Shown here: positions 1-8,769 of the stretch, one piece after another
Numbering within the stretch: the stretch's first letter is position 1
Layout: every line of letters starts with the position of its first letter
Assembly (NCBI GenBank): GCA_028691965.1
Contig: JAQUYE010000014.1
Coordinates: forward strand, 1-46,120
Reading direction: 5' to 3'
Source of the DNA: Paludibacter sp.
GTDB lineage: Bacteria > Bacteroidota > Bacteroidia > Bacteroidales > Paludibacteraceae
DNA length: 46,120 bases
Notes under the pieces: generated by a model
Seen by the model: the letters and a program-made list of their open reading frames with translations, nothing else
What the model was told of the DNA's origin: nothing
The model's database searches: none
Position numbers and translations under genes: made by a program

Positions 1-851
1 AGGGCCAGGTTGTGGTTGGTGCGGTTATACAGACTGTTACGCTGGAAGTCGAGCATTTCTTCGAGCACCCCTTCGCGGAAATCCTGTGCCGGTTCGATGC
101 GCACATCGCGCACGTAATACTGTTCGAAGGCCAGTCGGGGTGTTTCGGGTTTAACTATCACGCGCAGGTTCACCTGATGATCGCCCACGGTACTGTCGGC
201 CTGCACCAAGAGCTGATCGGGACTGAAATAATAGAATCCCTGCTCCTTGAGGACTGCGTCGATACGCTCCCGCTCGGCAATGATGAGGTCGAGGCTGTAG
301 GGGCGACCGCTTTTCAGCAGACTGGCATCCTGTGTGGCGCGGATGGCATGGGCAAGTTCGGTACTATCGTCGGGAAACGCAAGTTCAGCAATGCGGTATA
401 CCCTGCCGGGATGCACGGTGTAGTTCACCTTCACTTTCTTAAATTGCTGCACCGTGTCGTAGTCGACCGCCGCACGGAAATAGCCTTTATTATCCAGTTC
501 GTTTTGTATCAGGCGACTGGTAAAGGCAGGATCGACGCGCGAATAGAGTACCGGCGCCTCGCCCAGCTTATTCTGCAACCAGTTTTTTACTCCTTTGGTA
601 GTTGCCTCACCGCCGGTCCACTGATATACCATTAATTTATACGGAATACCTGCCAGCTTACTATTGGGCAGGGGTCGGATAAGTCCTTTGGCAAAGGCAG
701 CAAGCTCTTTCCTTTCGCCCTTACTTAGCTCATCGGCTTCGACCTGCACTCCGGCACCGGTATACAGCCGGTCGTTTTCGGGAAGATGCTTCACCGGACT
801 ACAGGCCATCAGCAGGGCAACCGCACACACTATGTAGATCCTGATTTTCAT
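1..851 (-). CDS. TamA/BamA-family outer membrane protein, 5' part only
   Basis: The gene runs off the left edge; the first 283 residues are visible by reverse translation from the ATG at 851. The start shows a lipoprotein signal (MKIRIYIVCAVALLMAC, Cys17), then SPVKHLPENDRLYTGAGV, which is typical of the Bacteroidota TamA-like proteins that begin as lipoproteins and then carry POTRA repeats. The visible part contains POTRA-like alpha/beta segments; the membrane barrel would lie outside the window. The start ATG overlaps the TGA of the upstream tamB-like gene (ATGA, 848-851), so the two are probably translationally coupled. Family knowledge: TamA is an Omp85 barrel that works with inner-membrane-anchored TamB in moving proteins or lipids to the outer membrane. 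The family call rests on motif and neighbour; the substrate is unknown. Confidence 0.75.
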   Translation of the reverse strand, partial: MKIRIYIVCAVALLMACSPVKHLPENDRLYTGAGVQVEADELSKGERKELAAFAKGLIRPLPNSKLAGIPYKLMVYQWTGGEATTKGVKNWLQNKLGEAPVLYSRVDPAFTSRLIQNELDNKGYFRAAVDYDTVQQFKKVKVNYTVHPGRVYRIAELAFPDDSTELAHAIRATQDASLLKSGRPYSLDLIIAERERIDAVLKEQGFYYFSPDQLLVQADSTVGDHQVNLRVIVKPETPRLAFEQYYVRDVRIEPAQDFREGVLEEMLDFQRNSLYNRTNHNLA

Positions 852-3800
852 TTCTTAGCGCTTAAATCTTTCCACGTATCGTAATCCATCGTAATAATAA
901 AGGTAAGACCCGTCTCCACTATCTCGCCCAGCAAGGCCACCTGGTATTCGTTTTTCCGATAGGCACGCAACTTATACCTTCCATCGCGGGTGATGAGGTA
1001 GTCGGCACTGAAGTTCCCCGCTATATTCGACGATGATTGATTTTCGGAAGGCGTACCTTCGAGTCCGAAGCTACTGCCGACAGTAATCTTCAGTCGGTTA
1101 TCGAAGAGTTGCTTGGAGAGTGCCACGTTGAGGTTCGTGCGACTCTCGCGCACGCCTGTGGAGTAGTCGTCGGTTGCATTCACATCGAAATCCACTTCCA
1201 CTCCTTTTATAAGGTTGCCTGCCAGCTGATTGAGCTGTTGTGAAATAATACGGCCGGCACTCTCACGTATCATCAGACCCGTACTGCCACCACTCGAAGA
1301 GCTCATCGGATTTTCGGCCATAAACTGATTGAACATCAGCAGCGAGAACACCTGTTTGTACAATTCGGCAGGATCGCTGCGCAGTTGCACGAGTTGCGCC
1401 TTGGTGGTGGAGAGCACATCGGCACTCACCTGTTGGGCATCGTCGACCAGCACGATGTCGAACACAATTTCGGGCTTCATCAGCTCGCCGGTCACCTTCA
1501 GCTCTGTCTCGAACGGCAGCCGTTGCAGGTAGCGGTTGCGCATTTCGGGACTGGCACCGGCCAGGCGACTCTCCACCAGCGAGAGGGGGGCGGTTTTGGT
1601 TTCGTGGTAGGCGGTTATATTGAGAAGTGCCGACAGCGGTTCGCCGGTCCACTGGATATAGCTACCCTTGCGGATGGCAAACTTACGCTGAATGAGACTG
1701 ACATTCATTTCGTAAATTCCTTCGTTAAACTCGTAACGTCCGGTAAGTGAAATCTTTCCCGAAGGGTCGATGCCGCCGCTTAGCAGCGCTTCACCTTTCA
1801 TCTTCACAAAATCGCCGGTCGCTTTATCAATTATCATGGTAAGTTCGGCACCTTTGTCCACTTCGATATCGACACTCACATCCATACCATTAATATTACT
1901 CTGCCGGAGTGAATCGGCAAGTACTACTTCGTTGGCGGTGGAGGGCTGACCGGGAGTTACGAATTCGACGATGCCGGTGCGGTCGGTAAGGGTGGGATCC
2001 GACTGCGGTACCATCAGGGTAAGGCGACTCTTATCGTTGATGGTTAACTTACCGGTAACCACGGGCAGGTCGATAGTTCCTTTTATCTTCAGATCGACCC
2101 CCATCAACAAATCACCGTAGAAGAGTTCGTTGCTCCCCGACGCGGAGCTTAGGGCGCGGAAGTTATCCGTCATCACCGATAAGTCGAAGCTGAAATCAGC
2201 AAAGTTGACAAAGCCAACCTGTCCGTCGACCGTCAGCTTCTCCCCTTTTTCGTCGAGGATATCAAACTGATCGAACAGCAGTGCATTTTTGGTAAGCAGC
2301 AGCTCGTCGGTCGGCATCCGGAAGGTTTCGTCGAGCATCAGGATCTTCATAGCGATGTCGTTAAACTTCAATGCACCGGTAATCCCCATCTCGCCCATCA
2401 CATCTTCGATTTGCACGGTACCCGAGAAGTACCCTTCGGTATCGGTGATGTATTCGGTAGCAAAGGCTTCGAAGCTCCGCAGGGCCAGTCGGTCGATGGT
2501 AAGATCAACGTTCATCGGAGGCAGTTCGCCGCCGGCTTTCAGGGCAGCGATATTAATATTCCCTGAAACCCGGTTATCTTCGTTATTAATGGTATCACGC
2601 AGGAGCAGACTAAAATCAGCAACATCGTTGAGAAGCTTTCCGGTGAGTTCGAGGGGAGGAGCTTCCAGTTCGCCCTGCTTCACTTCGTTCAGGGCTAGTT
2701 CGTAGTGCAGGGCTCCGCCCATGGTATTCAGGCGCAGCACAGGTTCGCGGATGAGTAGTTGTCCGTATTGCACCGACGGCACCGCTGCCTGAAGCGCTAC
2801 CTGCCTGCCTTTGGAGGTATAGGAAAGCTGCACATCCAGCGGTTCGAAGCTCAGGGAGTCGGGCAGGAAGGGTTGTAGAACAGGATGATTCTCCAGCTGC
2901 ATGGACAGGTCGAACTGCTGATTGCCTTCAGCAACATAGCTGGCATTGTTTACATTAAAATGCTTCACCAGGAGGTTACTCACCACATTCCCCAGTTGAG
3001 TAAGCTTGTACTTTCCTTCTAAGAGCATATGAGCAAAGGGAAGCGTCAGCTCCAGACTGTTCGACTGCCCACCGGCTTTTGCTACAAGTGCCAGCTCGTC
3101 GAGTTCGACGTTCAGCGAATCGCTGTAGAAGTATACATCTCGGATACGCACATCTCCCGCCGTGGCATCGGGATCGAGGGAAGTCATATTAGCATCGGCC
3201 TTCAGGCCTGCCGTTTCGCTATCGAGCAGCAGGGCAAGTTGAAAGCTATTGATGGTACCGTTAAAGTCGATATCGGCATTTAGCTGCGGAGGAAGCTGCA
3301 TTCCTCCTCCAAGTGCGAGGTCGGGCATCAGCAACAGTATATCACGCCGTCCCACAAAGCTCTTACTCAGATGGGTACTGATATTCACTTTTTCGGGGTT
3401 GGAACCCAGTTGCGCCAGCGAGTCGAACTGCAACACGGTAGTATTCTGCAATTTCGTATGGGGTGTACGCAACAGCAAGTCCCTCACGGTGAGTCCGCCG
3501 GGTATCATCTCAAGTGCAAAACTAAGGTTGGTAAGTTGCAGTCCCGACTGCTCGTAGAAGCTCAGCGAGTTAAGCACCGCAGCAATCGAATCGGGGGTGT
3601 AGCGTATGCCGCTAAGTTGGGTGTTGAGGCGACTCACCCGAATATGACCCGGGTTAAAGCCGGAAGTAACGGGCACGGCATCGGGCATAAGCAGGTTGAC
3701 GCGACCATCCTTCAGGTCGATACGCTCGACTGCATAGCGTTGCTGTTCCATATTCAGCTCACCCATCTTCAGGAACAGTGATTTCCAGTGCACTTCGGCC

Positions 3801-4321
3801 CTCATCAGCGAGTCGTCGGTAAAATGAAGCGACACATTACGGAACGAAAGCGTGTTGAGGTCGATCCCCAACGACATTCCGCTGCTATCCTCCTGTTCGG
3901 GTTCCGGTTCGGGCGAAGTAAAGGCATCAGCAATAAACTGGTAGTTATAGGTATCGGGAGAGGTGGAATACACATTGGCATACAAGCCGTTCAGTCCGAC
4001 ATGCTGCACCACCAGCTCCTTATCAAGCAGGCGCCGCATATCCAGGTCGACTACCAGTTCGTTCAGTGCCAGCAAGGTGTCATTTTGTAAATCTTCGACC
4101 ACTATCCCTTTAAGGATGATTTTATCGGGGAAACGTATGGAGATACGATCGAGCTCCACGCGGGTATTCAGTTTATCCGAAAGAAAGTCGAGCGCATAAT
4201 CCTTCACCCTGTTTTGGAAGCCCTCCTGTTGAATAGCGAAGAAGAGAATGCCAAACAACAGAAGCACCAGCGCAATCAGGGAGCCCACCGAAATAAAGAA
4301 GATGGTTAAGGCTTTTTTCAT
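848..4321 (-). CDS. tamB: TamB-like translocation/assembly module protein
   Basis: 1157 residues from the ATG at 4321 (MKKALTIFFISVGSLIALVL). An earlier in-frame start 17 codons upstream would add a poorly fitting MQKSVACTNY leader before the membrane anchor, so I prefer the later one. Residues about 4-28 form one transmembrane helix. The rest is a very long beta-rich chain of repeated short strands, as expected for a periplasm-spanning lipid-transfer groove of the AsmA/TamB type. The last 350 residues or so match the TamB C-terminal (DUF490) style, with GEALLSGGIDPSGKISLTGRY, VTGELMKPEIVFDI and a Gln/Asn-rich stretch before a final beta segment. Length is close to E. coli TamB (about 1260). 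It overlaps the downstream TamA-like gene by 4 bp, so the pair is likely one operon. Inference: it links inner and outer membrane for envelope assembly or phospholipid transport. Confidence 0.85.
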   Translation of the reverse strand: MKKALTIFFISVGSLIALVLLLFGILFFAIQQEGFQNRVKDYALDFLSDKLNTRVELDRISIRFPDKIILKGIVVEDLQNDTLLALNELVVDLDMRRLLDKELVVQHVGLNGLYANVYSTSPDTYNYQFIADAFTSPEPEPEQEDSSGMSLGIDLNTLSFRNVSLHFTDDSLMRAEVHWKSLFLKMGELNMEQQRYAVERIDLKDGRVNLLMPDAVPVTSGFNPGHIRVSRLNTQLSGIRYTPDSIAAVLNSLSFYEQSGLQLTNLSFALEMIPGGLTVRDLLLRTPHTKLQNTTVLQFDSLAQLGSNPEKVNISTHLSKSFVGRRDILLLMPDLALGGGMQLPPQLNADIDFNGTINSFQLALLLDSETAGLKADANMTSLDPDATAGDVRIRDVYFYSDSLNVELDELALVAKAGGQSNSLELTLPFAHMLLEGKYKLTQLGNVVSNLLVKHFNVNNASYVAEGNQQFDLSMQLENHPVLQPFLPDSLSFEPLDVQLSYTSKGRQVALQAAVPSVQYGQLLIREPVLRLNTMGGALHYELALNEVKQGELEAPPLELTGKLLNDVADFSLLLRDTINNEDNRVSGNINIAALKAGGELPPMNVDLTIDRLALRSFEAFATEYITDTEGYFSGTVQIEDVMGEMGITGALKFNDIAMKILMLDETFRMPTDELLLTKNALLFDQFDILDEKGEKLTVDGQVGFVNFADFSFDLSVMTDNFRALSSASGSNELFYGDLLMGVDLKIKGTIDLPVVTGKLTINDKSRLTLMVPQSDPTLTDRTGIVEFVTPGQPSTANEVVLADSLRQSNINGMDVSVDIEVDKGAELTMIIDKATGDFVKMKGEALLSGGIDPSGKISLTGRYEFNEGIYEMNVSLIQRKFAIRKGSYIQWTGEPLSALLNITAYHETKTAPLSLVESRLAGASPEMRNRYLQRLPFETELKVTGELMKPEIVFDIVLVDDAQQVSADVLSTTKAQLVQLRSDPAELYKQVFSLLMFNQFMAENPMSSSSGGSTGLMIRESAGRIISQQLNQLAGNLIKGVEVDFDVNATDDYSTGVRESRTNLNVALSKQLFDNRLKITVGSSFGLEGTPSENQSSSNIAGNFSADYLITRDGRYKLRAYRKNEYQVALLGEIVETGLTFIITMDYDTWKDLSAKK

Positions 4322-4415
4322 GTTGTAAATATACAAAATTTTATAATTCGTGCAAGCGACGGATTTTTGCAATCGATTGCCGTCTTTTTGTACCCCCGGG
4401 GAGGTGAAAGCACGC

Positions 4416-4423
4416 TATCTTTG
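4416..4423 (+). promoter_or_regulatory. Bacteroidota -7 box (TATCTTTG) for the nitroreductase gene
   Basis: TATCTTTG matches the TAnnTTTG consensus exactly and lies 33 bp before the ATG at 4457. I see no TTTG at the ideal upstream distance; the nearest, ending at 4390, is about 25 bp away. The box alone supports the call. Confidence 0.35.
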
Positions 4424-4456
4424 CAGTACAAAACAAATAAGGTATAATATAAAGGT

Positions 4457-5089
4457 ATGAAAACAATAACAGAATTACTGAACTGGCGTTACGCTACTAA
4501 AAAATTTGATGCTTCAAAGAAATTAACCGACACGGAAGTAAACCTGCTGAAAGAAGCGGTGAACCTGACGGCTTCGTCGTACGGACTTCAGCCTTACCGT
4601 GTACTTGATGTACGCACCCCTGAGCTTCGCGAGCAACTGAAAGCCGCAGCTTTCGGTCAGCCGCAACTCACCGATGCTTCGCATGTATTTGTATTCACGG
4701 CATTCAACGATCTTACCGACGAACATGTCGACGAGTACATCGCCTTATCGGCCAGGACTAAGAACATCCCTCTGGAAGCTATCAGCGGATACGGAGATTT
4801 CATCAAGAGTGTATTTAAACCCCGCACACAGGAAGACAAGCACAACTGGGCTGCCCGTCAGGCATACATTGCAGTGGGTAACCTGATCGATGCTGCCGCC
4901 TCGATAGGAATCGATTCCTGTCCGATGGAAGGCTTTGATGCGCCTGCTTTCGACAAGATACTGGGACTTACCGATACCGACGCTAAATCGGTGGTAGTAG
5001 TAACACTGGGTCACCGCTCGGCAGAAGATGAAACGCAGTCGGCACCCAAGGTTCGCAAAGCTCTGGATCAGGTATTTGTAACCCTTTAA
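4457..5089 (+). CDS. NfsB-like NAD(P)H-dependent nitroreductase (FMN)
   Basis: 210 residues, the usual size for NfsB/NfnB-type oxidoreductases. Family-typical segments are visible in order: the FMN phosphate-binding start LNWRYATKKFD (residues 8-18), the loop TASSYGLQPYRVLDV (about 38-52), a central NWAARQAYIAVGNLIDAAASIG helix, the SCPMEGFDAPAFDKILGL loop near residue 155-172 and a C-terminal VVVVTLGHR strand. Family knowledge: these soluble homodimers use FMN and NAD(P)H to reduce nitro compounds, quinones or dihydropteridine; the physiological substrate cannot be read here. It stands alone, divergent from the tamB-like gene, with its own promoter box about 35 bp upstream. Confidence 0.9.
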   Translation: MKTITELLNWRYATKKFDASKKLTDTEVNLLKEAVNLTASSYGLQPYRVLDVRTPELREQLKAAAFGQPQLTDASHVFVFTAFNDLTDEHVDEYIALSARTKNIPLEAISGYGDFIKSVFKPRTQEDKHNWAARQAYIAVGNLIDAAASIGIDSCPMEGFDAPAFDKILGLTDTDAKSVVVVTLGHRSAEDETQSAPKVRKALDQVFVTL

Positions 5090-5105
5090 TCACTACCCGG
5101 CACGG

Positions 5106-5136
5106 TTGCCAATGTGATTTAAATTGACTAAATTTG
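5106..5136 (+). promoter_or_regulatory. Bacteroidota promoter upstream of the 132-residue unknown gene
   Basis: TTG at 5106-5108 and TAAATTTG at 5129-5136 are 20 bp apart, matching the TTTG/TAnnTTTG layout. The downstream gene starts at 5178, giving a leader of about 35 nt. Confidence 0.55.
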
Positions 5137-5177
5137 CACTGCGTTTTTAACGTGGTGCATTTTTATAGATACAACAC

Positions 5178-5576
5178 ATGCAGAAAGAGTTGAAGAATAG
5201 ATTCAGGTACTTGCTTGTTGCCGTATTAGCCCTGGTGCTGATGCTGTCGCAGCTTCCTTTTGCTGCCCTGCAGCAGGAAGTCAGGCCTGAAACTTCAGCT
5301 CAGGAACAAAGTGCCGGTCCTCATGAGTTGCTGACCAGCTTCGAGCAGCTCTTACCCCCGTTTATTAATAACGAAGGCCCGGGCGTTCGTCAGGTTGAGC
5401 CGTCACCCGGCTCTGCATCGCGCGTCCCTTCCAATACGCATTTTTTCAGGTCCTTACATACCTGTCAGCTTACCCACCAACTGCTGTCCACTACTCGTGT
5501 AAGCTTCCTCCGCCAGCTCTCCGAGCGCGAGAATGAAGGATTCTACCTCTACGAGCTTTGTAAATTATTGATTTGA
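5178..5576 (+). CDS. Unknown 132-residue protein with N-terminal membrane segment
   Basis: I do not recognise this protein. Residues about 10-30 (FRYLLVAVLALVLMLSQLPF, then AAL) form one hydrophobic segment after a basic start, which could be a signal peptide cut after FAALQQ or a membrane anchor. The remainder is Gln/Glu/Pro/Ser-rich, then more basic and aromatic (HFFRSLHTCQLTHQLLSTTR), ending in a short amphipathic tail. A good Bacteroidota promoter precedes it, which favours a real gene. The next gene begins 99 bp downstream on the same strand. The coding call rests on the promoter, the clean hydrophobic N-terminus and base composition like the neighbours. Confidence 0.55.
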   Translation: MQKELKNRFRYLLVAVLALVLMLSQLPFAALQQEVRPETSAQEQSAGPHELLTSFEQLLPPFINNEGPGVRQVEPSPGSASRVPSNTHFFRSLHTCQLTHQLLSTTRVSFLRQLSERENEGFYLYELCKLLI

Positions 5577-5675
5577 TACCCTGACGTTTTTTTATCGAAA
5601 AAGTCAATTGTAGACGGTCTGCCTATCGTGCAGGCTGCCTTACGCAGTATATCAAAACATAAATTTACAACAACA

Positions 5676-6203
5676 ATGGAAACAAAATTTGCAACAATCG
5701 AACAAAGGTTCGACACCACCAATCATAGTATAATTACAAGTAAAAAGAAATCGCCGCTTATCGGAATCCTTGCCCTGGCAGCGGGTGTAGCATCAGCCGT
5801 GCTCGTCCCACTGGTAAATACGGAGGGAGGTGCCGGAGGCGCACTGCTTATCGTGCTGGCCATCGGTTTTATAATCTGGGGAATACTGGCCACCTTTATC
5901 CGTCGCAGGTTCTACCTGCATGTACCTTCCAACTCAAAAATCCTGTTTAAGGATGTATTCTTTGAGGCTGAACACTACCTGAAGATCAACAAGATCGTTG
6001 AAAACGGTTCGTACCTTGATCTGGCTAAGATTCCGCAAACCATCGACAAGGGAGTGAAACTGCGGGTGGCCTATACCGCCGGCAAAACGATCTGTTATGT
6101 TCAGTTGCTCAAGTATGTGCCTTATGAATACGAAGTGCAATCGGAGGCTATTGAACTGACTGCCGATCAAACTGCGGCTATTTTCAACGCGTTAAAACTA
6201 TAA
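5676..6203 (+). CDS. Unknown 175-residue protein with two membrane segments
   Basis: The likely start is the ATG at 5676 (METKFATIEQRFD); an upstream in-frame alternative adds only a non-conserved-looking 16-residue leader. Two hydrophobic helices are visible at about residues 28-46 (IGILALAAGVASAVLVPLV) and 53-72 (GGALLIVLAIGFIIWGILAT), separated by a short Gly-rich loop, followed by RRRF, which suggests the roughly 100-residue C-terminal domain is cytoplasmic. That domain mixes strands and helices (FYLHVPSNSKILFKDVFFEA, YEVQSEAIELTADQTAAIFN). I know no named family for it. A strong terminator follows directly at 6208-6246, so the gene ends its own transcript. Confidence 0.7.
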   Translation: METKFATIEQRFDTTNHSIITSKKKSPLIGILALAAGVASAVLVPLVNTEGGAGGALLIVLAIGFIIWGILATFIRRRFYLHVPSNSKILFKDVFFEAEHYLKINKIVENGSYLDLAKIPQTIDKGVKLRVAYTAGKTICYVQLLKYVPYEYEVQSEAIELTADQTAAIFNALKL

Positions 6204-6207
6204 CGGT

Positions 6208-6246
6208 ACGGGGATTGTTTTTAAAAAGACAATCCCCGTTTCTTTT
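6208..6246 (+). terminator. Rho-independent terminator after the 175-residue protein
   Basis: A perfect GC-rich stem (acggggattgt paired with acaatccccgt) with a short A/T loop is followed by ttctttt. It separates the unknown membrane protein from the exchanger gene. Confidence 0.8.
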
Positions 6247-6262
6247 AAACACTATTTTTTGT

Positions 6263-7216
6263 ATGTGGTTAGACATAACGTTATTGCTTTCAGGATTTGT
6301 AGTACTGGTGTTGGGTGCCGACTGGCTGGTTAATGGTGCTTCGGCCTTAGCAAAGAAGTACAAGGTTTCCGATCTTGCCATCGGACTTACCATTGTTGCA
6401 TTCGGGACATCTGCTCCCGAGTTGGTGGTGAATGTGTTTGCGGCTGCGCAGGGACATCACGATATTGTGTTGGGAAATATAATCGGTTCGAATAATTTCA
6501 ACCTGCTGGTGATTCTGGGTATTGCCGGACTGATCACTCCACTGGTGGTGCAGTCGAGTACCGTGTGGAAAGAAATCCCGTTCTCCCTGCTGGCTGTTGC
6601 TATGCTCTATATTTTTGCCAACGATCTTTTCACCGATGGACCGGGCGTTATCAGTCGTATCGACGGGATAGTGCTGCTGGTTTTCTTTGCTCTTTTCCTC
6701 TGGTATGTGGCAAAGCAGTTGAAGTCGGACCCCCACGAGAGTGAAGTGCCTCACAAAAAGTACAGCGCGCTGAAGATGACGCTGCTGATCGTGGGCGGAC
6801 TCGCGGGACTGGTTATTGGTGGCAGGCTGGTGGTTACCAGTGCCGTTGAGATGGCCAGGGTGTTCGGGATGAGCGAGAAACTGATCGGTCTTACCATAGT
6901 AGCTGCAGGGACTTCGCTACCCGAGTTGGCCACCTCGGTGGTTGCTGCTCTTAAAAAGAACAACGACATAGCCGTGGGGAATATCATCGGCTCCAATATC
7001 TTTAACATCTTCCTGATTCTGGGTCTTAGCTCTGTCATCCAGCCTGTCAGCTTCAGCACGGTGTTTAATACCGATATCTTACTGCTTACCTTTGGTACAT
7101 TGCTGCTCTTTATCGCCATGTTTACAGGTAAGAGTCACCGGCTCGACCGCTGGGAAGCGGCCATTCTGCTGATGATGTATATTGGCTACACCGTTTACCT
7201 GGTGGGCAAGGGCTGA
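6263..7216 (+). CDS. Calcium/sodium antiporter, CaCA family (YrbG-like)
   Basis: 317 residues from the ATG at 6263 (MWLDITLLLSGFVVLVLGAD); the longer reading would start from TTG inside the terminator loop and is unlikely. The two inverted-topology halves are obvious: the alpha-1 repeat LTIVAFGTSAPELVVNVFAA with GNIIGSNNFNLLVILG, and the alpha-2 repeat LTIVAAGTSLPELATSVVAA with GNIIGSNIFNIFLILG. The paired GTSxPEL and GNIIGSN motifs carry the ion-coordinating Glu and Asn residues. About ten transmembrane segments are expected, in the inner membrane. Family knowledge: K+-independent Na+/Ca2+ exchange. The gene is isolated between the terminator and the convergent TolC-like gene; its own promoter is not clear. 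Confidence 0.93.
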   Translation: MWLDITLLLSGFVVLVLGADWLVNGASALAKKYKVSDLAIGLTIVAFGTSAPELVVNVFAAAQGHHDIVLGNIIGSNNFNLLVILGIAGLITPLVVQSSTVWKEIPFSLLAVAMLYIFANDLFTDGPGVISRIDGIVLLVFFALFLWYVAKQLKSDPHESEVPHKKYSALKMTLLIVGGLAGLVIGGRLVVTSAVEMARVFGMSEKLIGLTIVAAGTSLPELATSVVAALKKNNDIAVGNIIGSNIFNIFLILGLSSVIQPVSFSTVFNTDILLLTFGTLLLFIAMFTGKSHRLDRWEAAILLMMYIGYTVYLVGKG

Positions 7217-7282
7217 TTACCCGACGGACCGATGAGTCGATTAACCAATTACCCAATTACCCGATTACCCGACGGACCGATT
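7215..7282. repeat. 19-bp direct repeat plus 8-bp ATTACCCA-type units at a convergent gene junction
   Basis: The 19-mer gattacccgacggaccgat occurs at 7215-7233 and again at 7263-7281, 48 bp apart. The DNA between contains further attaacca/attaccca/attacccg units at about 8-bp spacing. The array fills the gap between the exchanger stop and the TolC-like stop and overlaps both stops. I see no hairpin terminator there. Confidence 0.75.
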
Positions 7283-8756
7283 ACTCAATAGGCCTGTCGT
7301 TCTGGAAATCGTAGAACGTGCGGCGCATAAGGTCGGCCAGCTTTAACTGGTAATTAATGTAGGCCCGCAGGTGTGAGTTGTAGGCGTTGTTCAGACGATT
7401 ACGCTCCAGGGCAAGGGCCTGACTGTCGATATCCCCGTCGGAGAAACGCTGACGGGTGATTTCGAAGCTCTTTTCGGCAACGGTGAGGTTTTTCTCAAGG
7501 AGCTGAAGGCGGTTCAGACTACTGTTTAAATCGTCGACGAGGTTGAGAACTTCGCGTTCAATGCTGCGCTGCACTTCTTCTTTCCGGAGGATATTCTGCT
7601 TCAGACGGGCTTCGGCTGCCCGTACCAATGCTTTGTTTTCGCCCCAGTCGAGCAGTGGTATGGTGATATTTAATCCGATTCCGTAGTTTTGCGGACGAAC
7701 CAGGAAATCACTGTAGGCATTGTTGATGGCAGTTCGTATCTGCGTATTAATATCCTGTCGGCTTACCCCTGCTTTTTCGTAGTAGGCATTCAGGTTGGCA
7801 CGAATCATTCCTTCGGCTTTTTGTTGCTTAACATTCATTTGAGTTAACTCGACCTGAATTTCCTGCTCCCGGATTTCGAGGCGGTTTTGCAAGGCAAGCT
7901 GCACGGCCTTACGCGGATCAACAATTACTACTTCGTAGGTAAACTGTGTATTCAGCGCCACGCTGTCGTCGAGGTTTATCCCAATCAACTCCTTAAAATA
8001 ATTCTCGGCCGATTTCTGATTGACTTTCGATAAGTCGTAACTATTCAGGGCTTCTGCCAGGTCGACTTCCATCTGCAGGGCATCTACCTCACGGATCAGT
8101 CCGGCATCGTACTTGTTGCGGGCGATCTCGAAGGCTTCCTGCTGCCTGTCAAGGTCGAGACGCGCAATCTCCTCGCTCTTCTGTACCGATAGCAAATCGT
8201 AAAATGCACTACTCACTTCGTAAATTAAGTTCAGCTCTTCACGTTTCAACTGCTTACTGGAACGTTCGTAAGCCAGTTTCGCCTGTTTGAACGACGAGCG
8301 TATGGAGTTATACCCGTAAAAGGCATGCAGGGGCTGTGTGAGTCCGATGCGCATATTCATCTGTGTAGAGCGACTATCGTCGTAGAAATCGTCGAAGTTA
8401 TACAGCGAATTACGCATATAGATATTACCATCGGTAGGAAGTGGCTGATTAATTACCAGTCCGGTTTCGTAGTTCATCCGTTTTACGGGATAGAACGACA
8501 AGCCGGTGCTATCCTCGAAAGTACGGATGGCCTCGGTATATTCGGGAGTAGTTAAGTTAAGGTCGATATGGGTTTTAAACCGACTGGTAGCCGATTTAAG
8601 GTTATACTCTGCAATTTTAAAATCCTGTACCAGGCGCATCATGCTGAAACTCTTTTCCTTGGCGATGGCAATACTTTGATCGAGGTCGAGCACATAGGTT
8701 TCGGCCACCAGAAGCGGACTGATACCTAACAGGAATAATACTATAAACTTTTTCAT
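7281..8756 (-). CDS. TolC-family outer membrane efflux protein
   Basis: 491 residues from the ATG at 8756 (MKKFIVLFLLGISPLLVAE, a cleavable signal peptide); the upstream extension lies inside the ATPase gene and has no coding character. The mature protein has the TolC pattern: an N-terminal LDLDQSIAIAKEKSFSM helix, a strand region with IGLTQPLHAFYGYNSIRSSF, long coiled-coil helices (residues about 190-260 and 390-450) and the second-repeat strand GIGLNITIPLLDWGENKALVRAAEARLKQ. This trimeric channel would form the outer-membrane exit of the exporter encoded by the upstream genes of the same operon; the ATPase gene ends 13 bp before it. The C-terminus ends RRTFYDFQNDRPIE. Confidence 0.9.
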   Translation of the reverse strand: MKKFIVLFLLGISPLLVAETYVLDLDQSIAIAKEKSFSMMRLVQDFKIAEYNLKSATSRFKTHIDLNLTTPEYTEAIRTFEDSTGLSFYPVKRMNYETGLVINQPLPTDGNIYMRNSLYNFDDFYDDSRSTQMNMRIGLTQPLHAFYGYNSIRSSFKQAKLAYERSSKQLKREELNLIYEVSSAFYDLLSVQKSEEIARLDLDRQQEAFEIARNKYDAGLIREVDALQMEVDLAEALNSYDLSKVNQKSAENYFKELIGINLDDSVALNTQFTYEVVIVDPRKAVQLALQNRLEIREQEIQVELTQMNVKQQKAEGMIRANLNAYYEKAGVSRQDINTQIRTAINNAYSDFLVRPQNYGIGLNITIPLLDWGENKALVRAAEARLKQNILRKEEVQRSIEREVLNLVDDLNSSLNRLQLLEKNLTVAEKSFEITRQRFSDGDIDSQALALERNRLNNAYNSHLRAYINYQLKLADLMRRTFYDFQNDRPIE

Positions 8757-8769
8757 TCTGCTGAACGGA

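Noticed and set aside
12..635. Plus-strand open frame of 207 codons at the left edge
   Set aside because: It is the shadow of the minus-strand TamA-like gene, whose lipobox, start and POTRA-like sequence are convincing.
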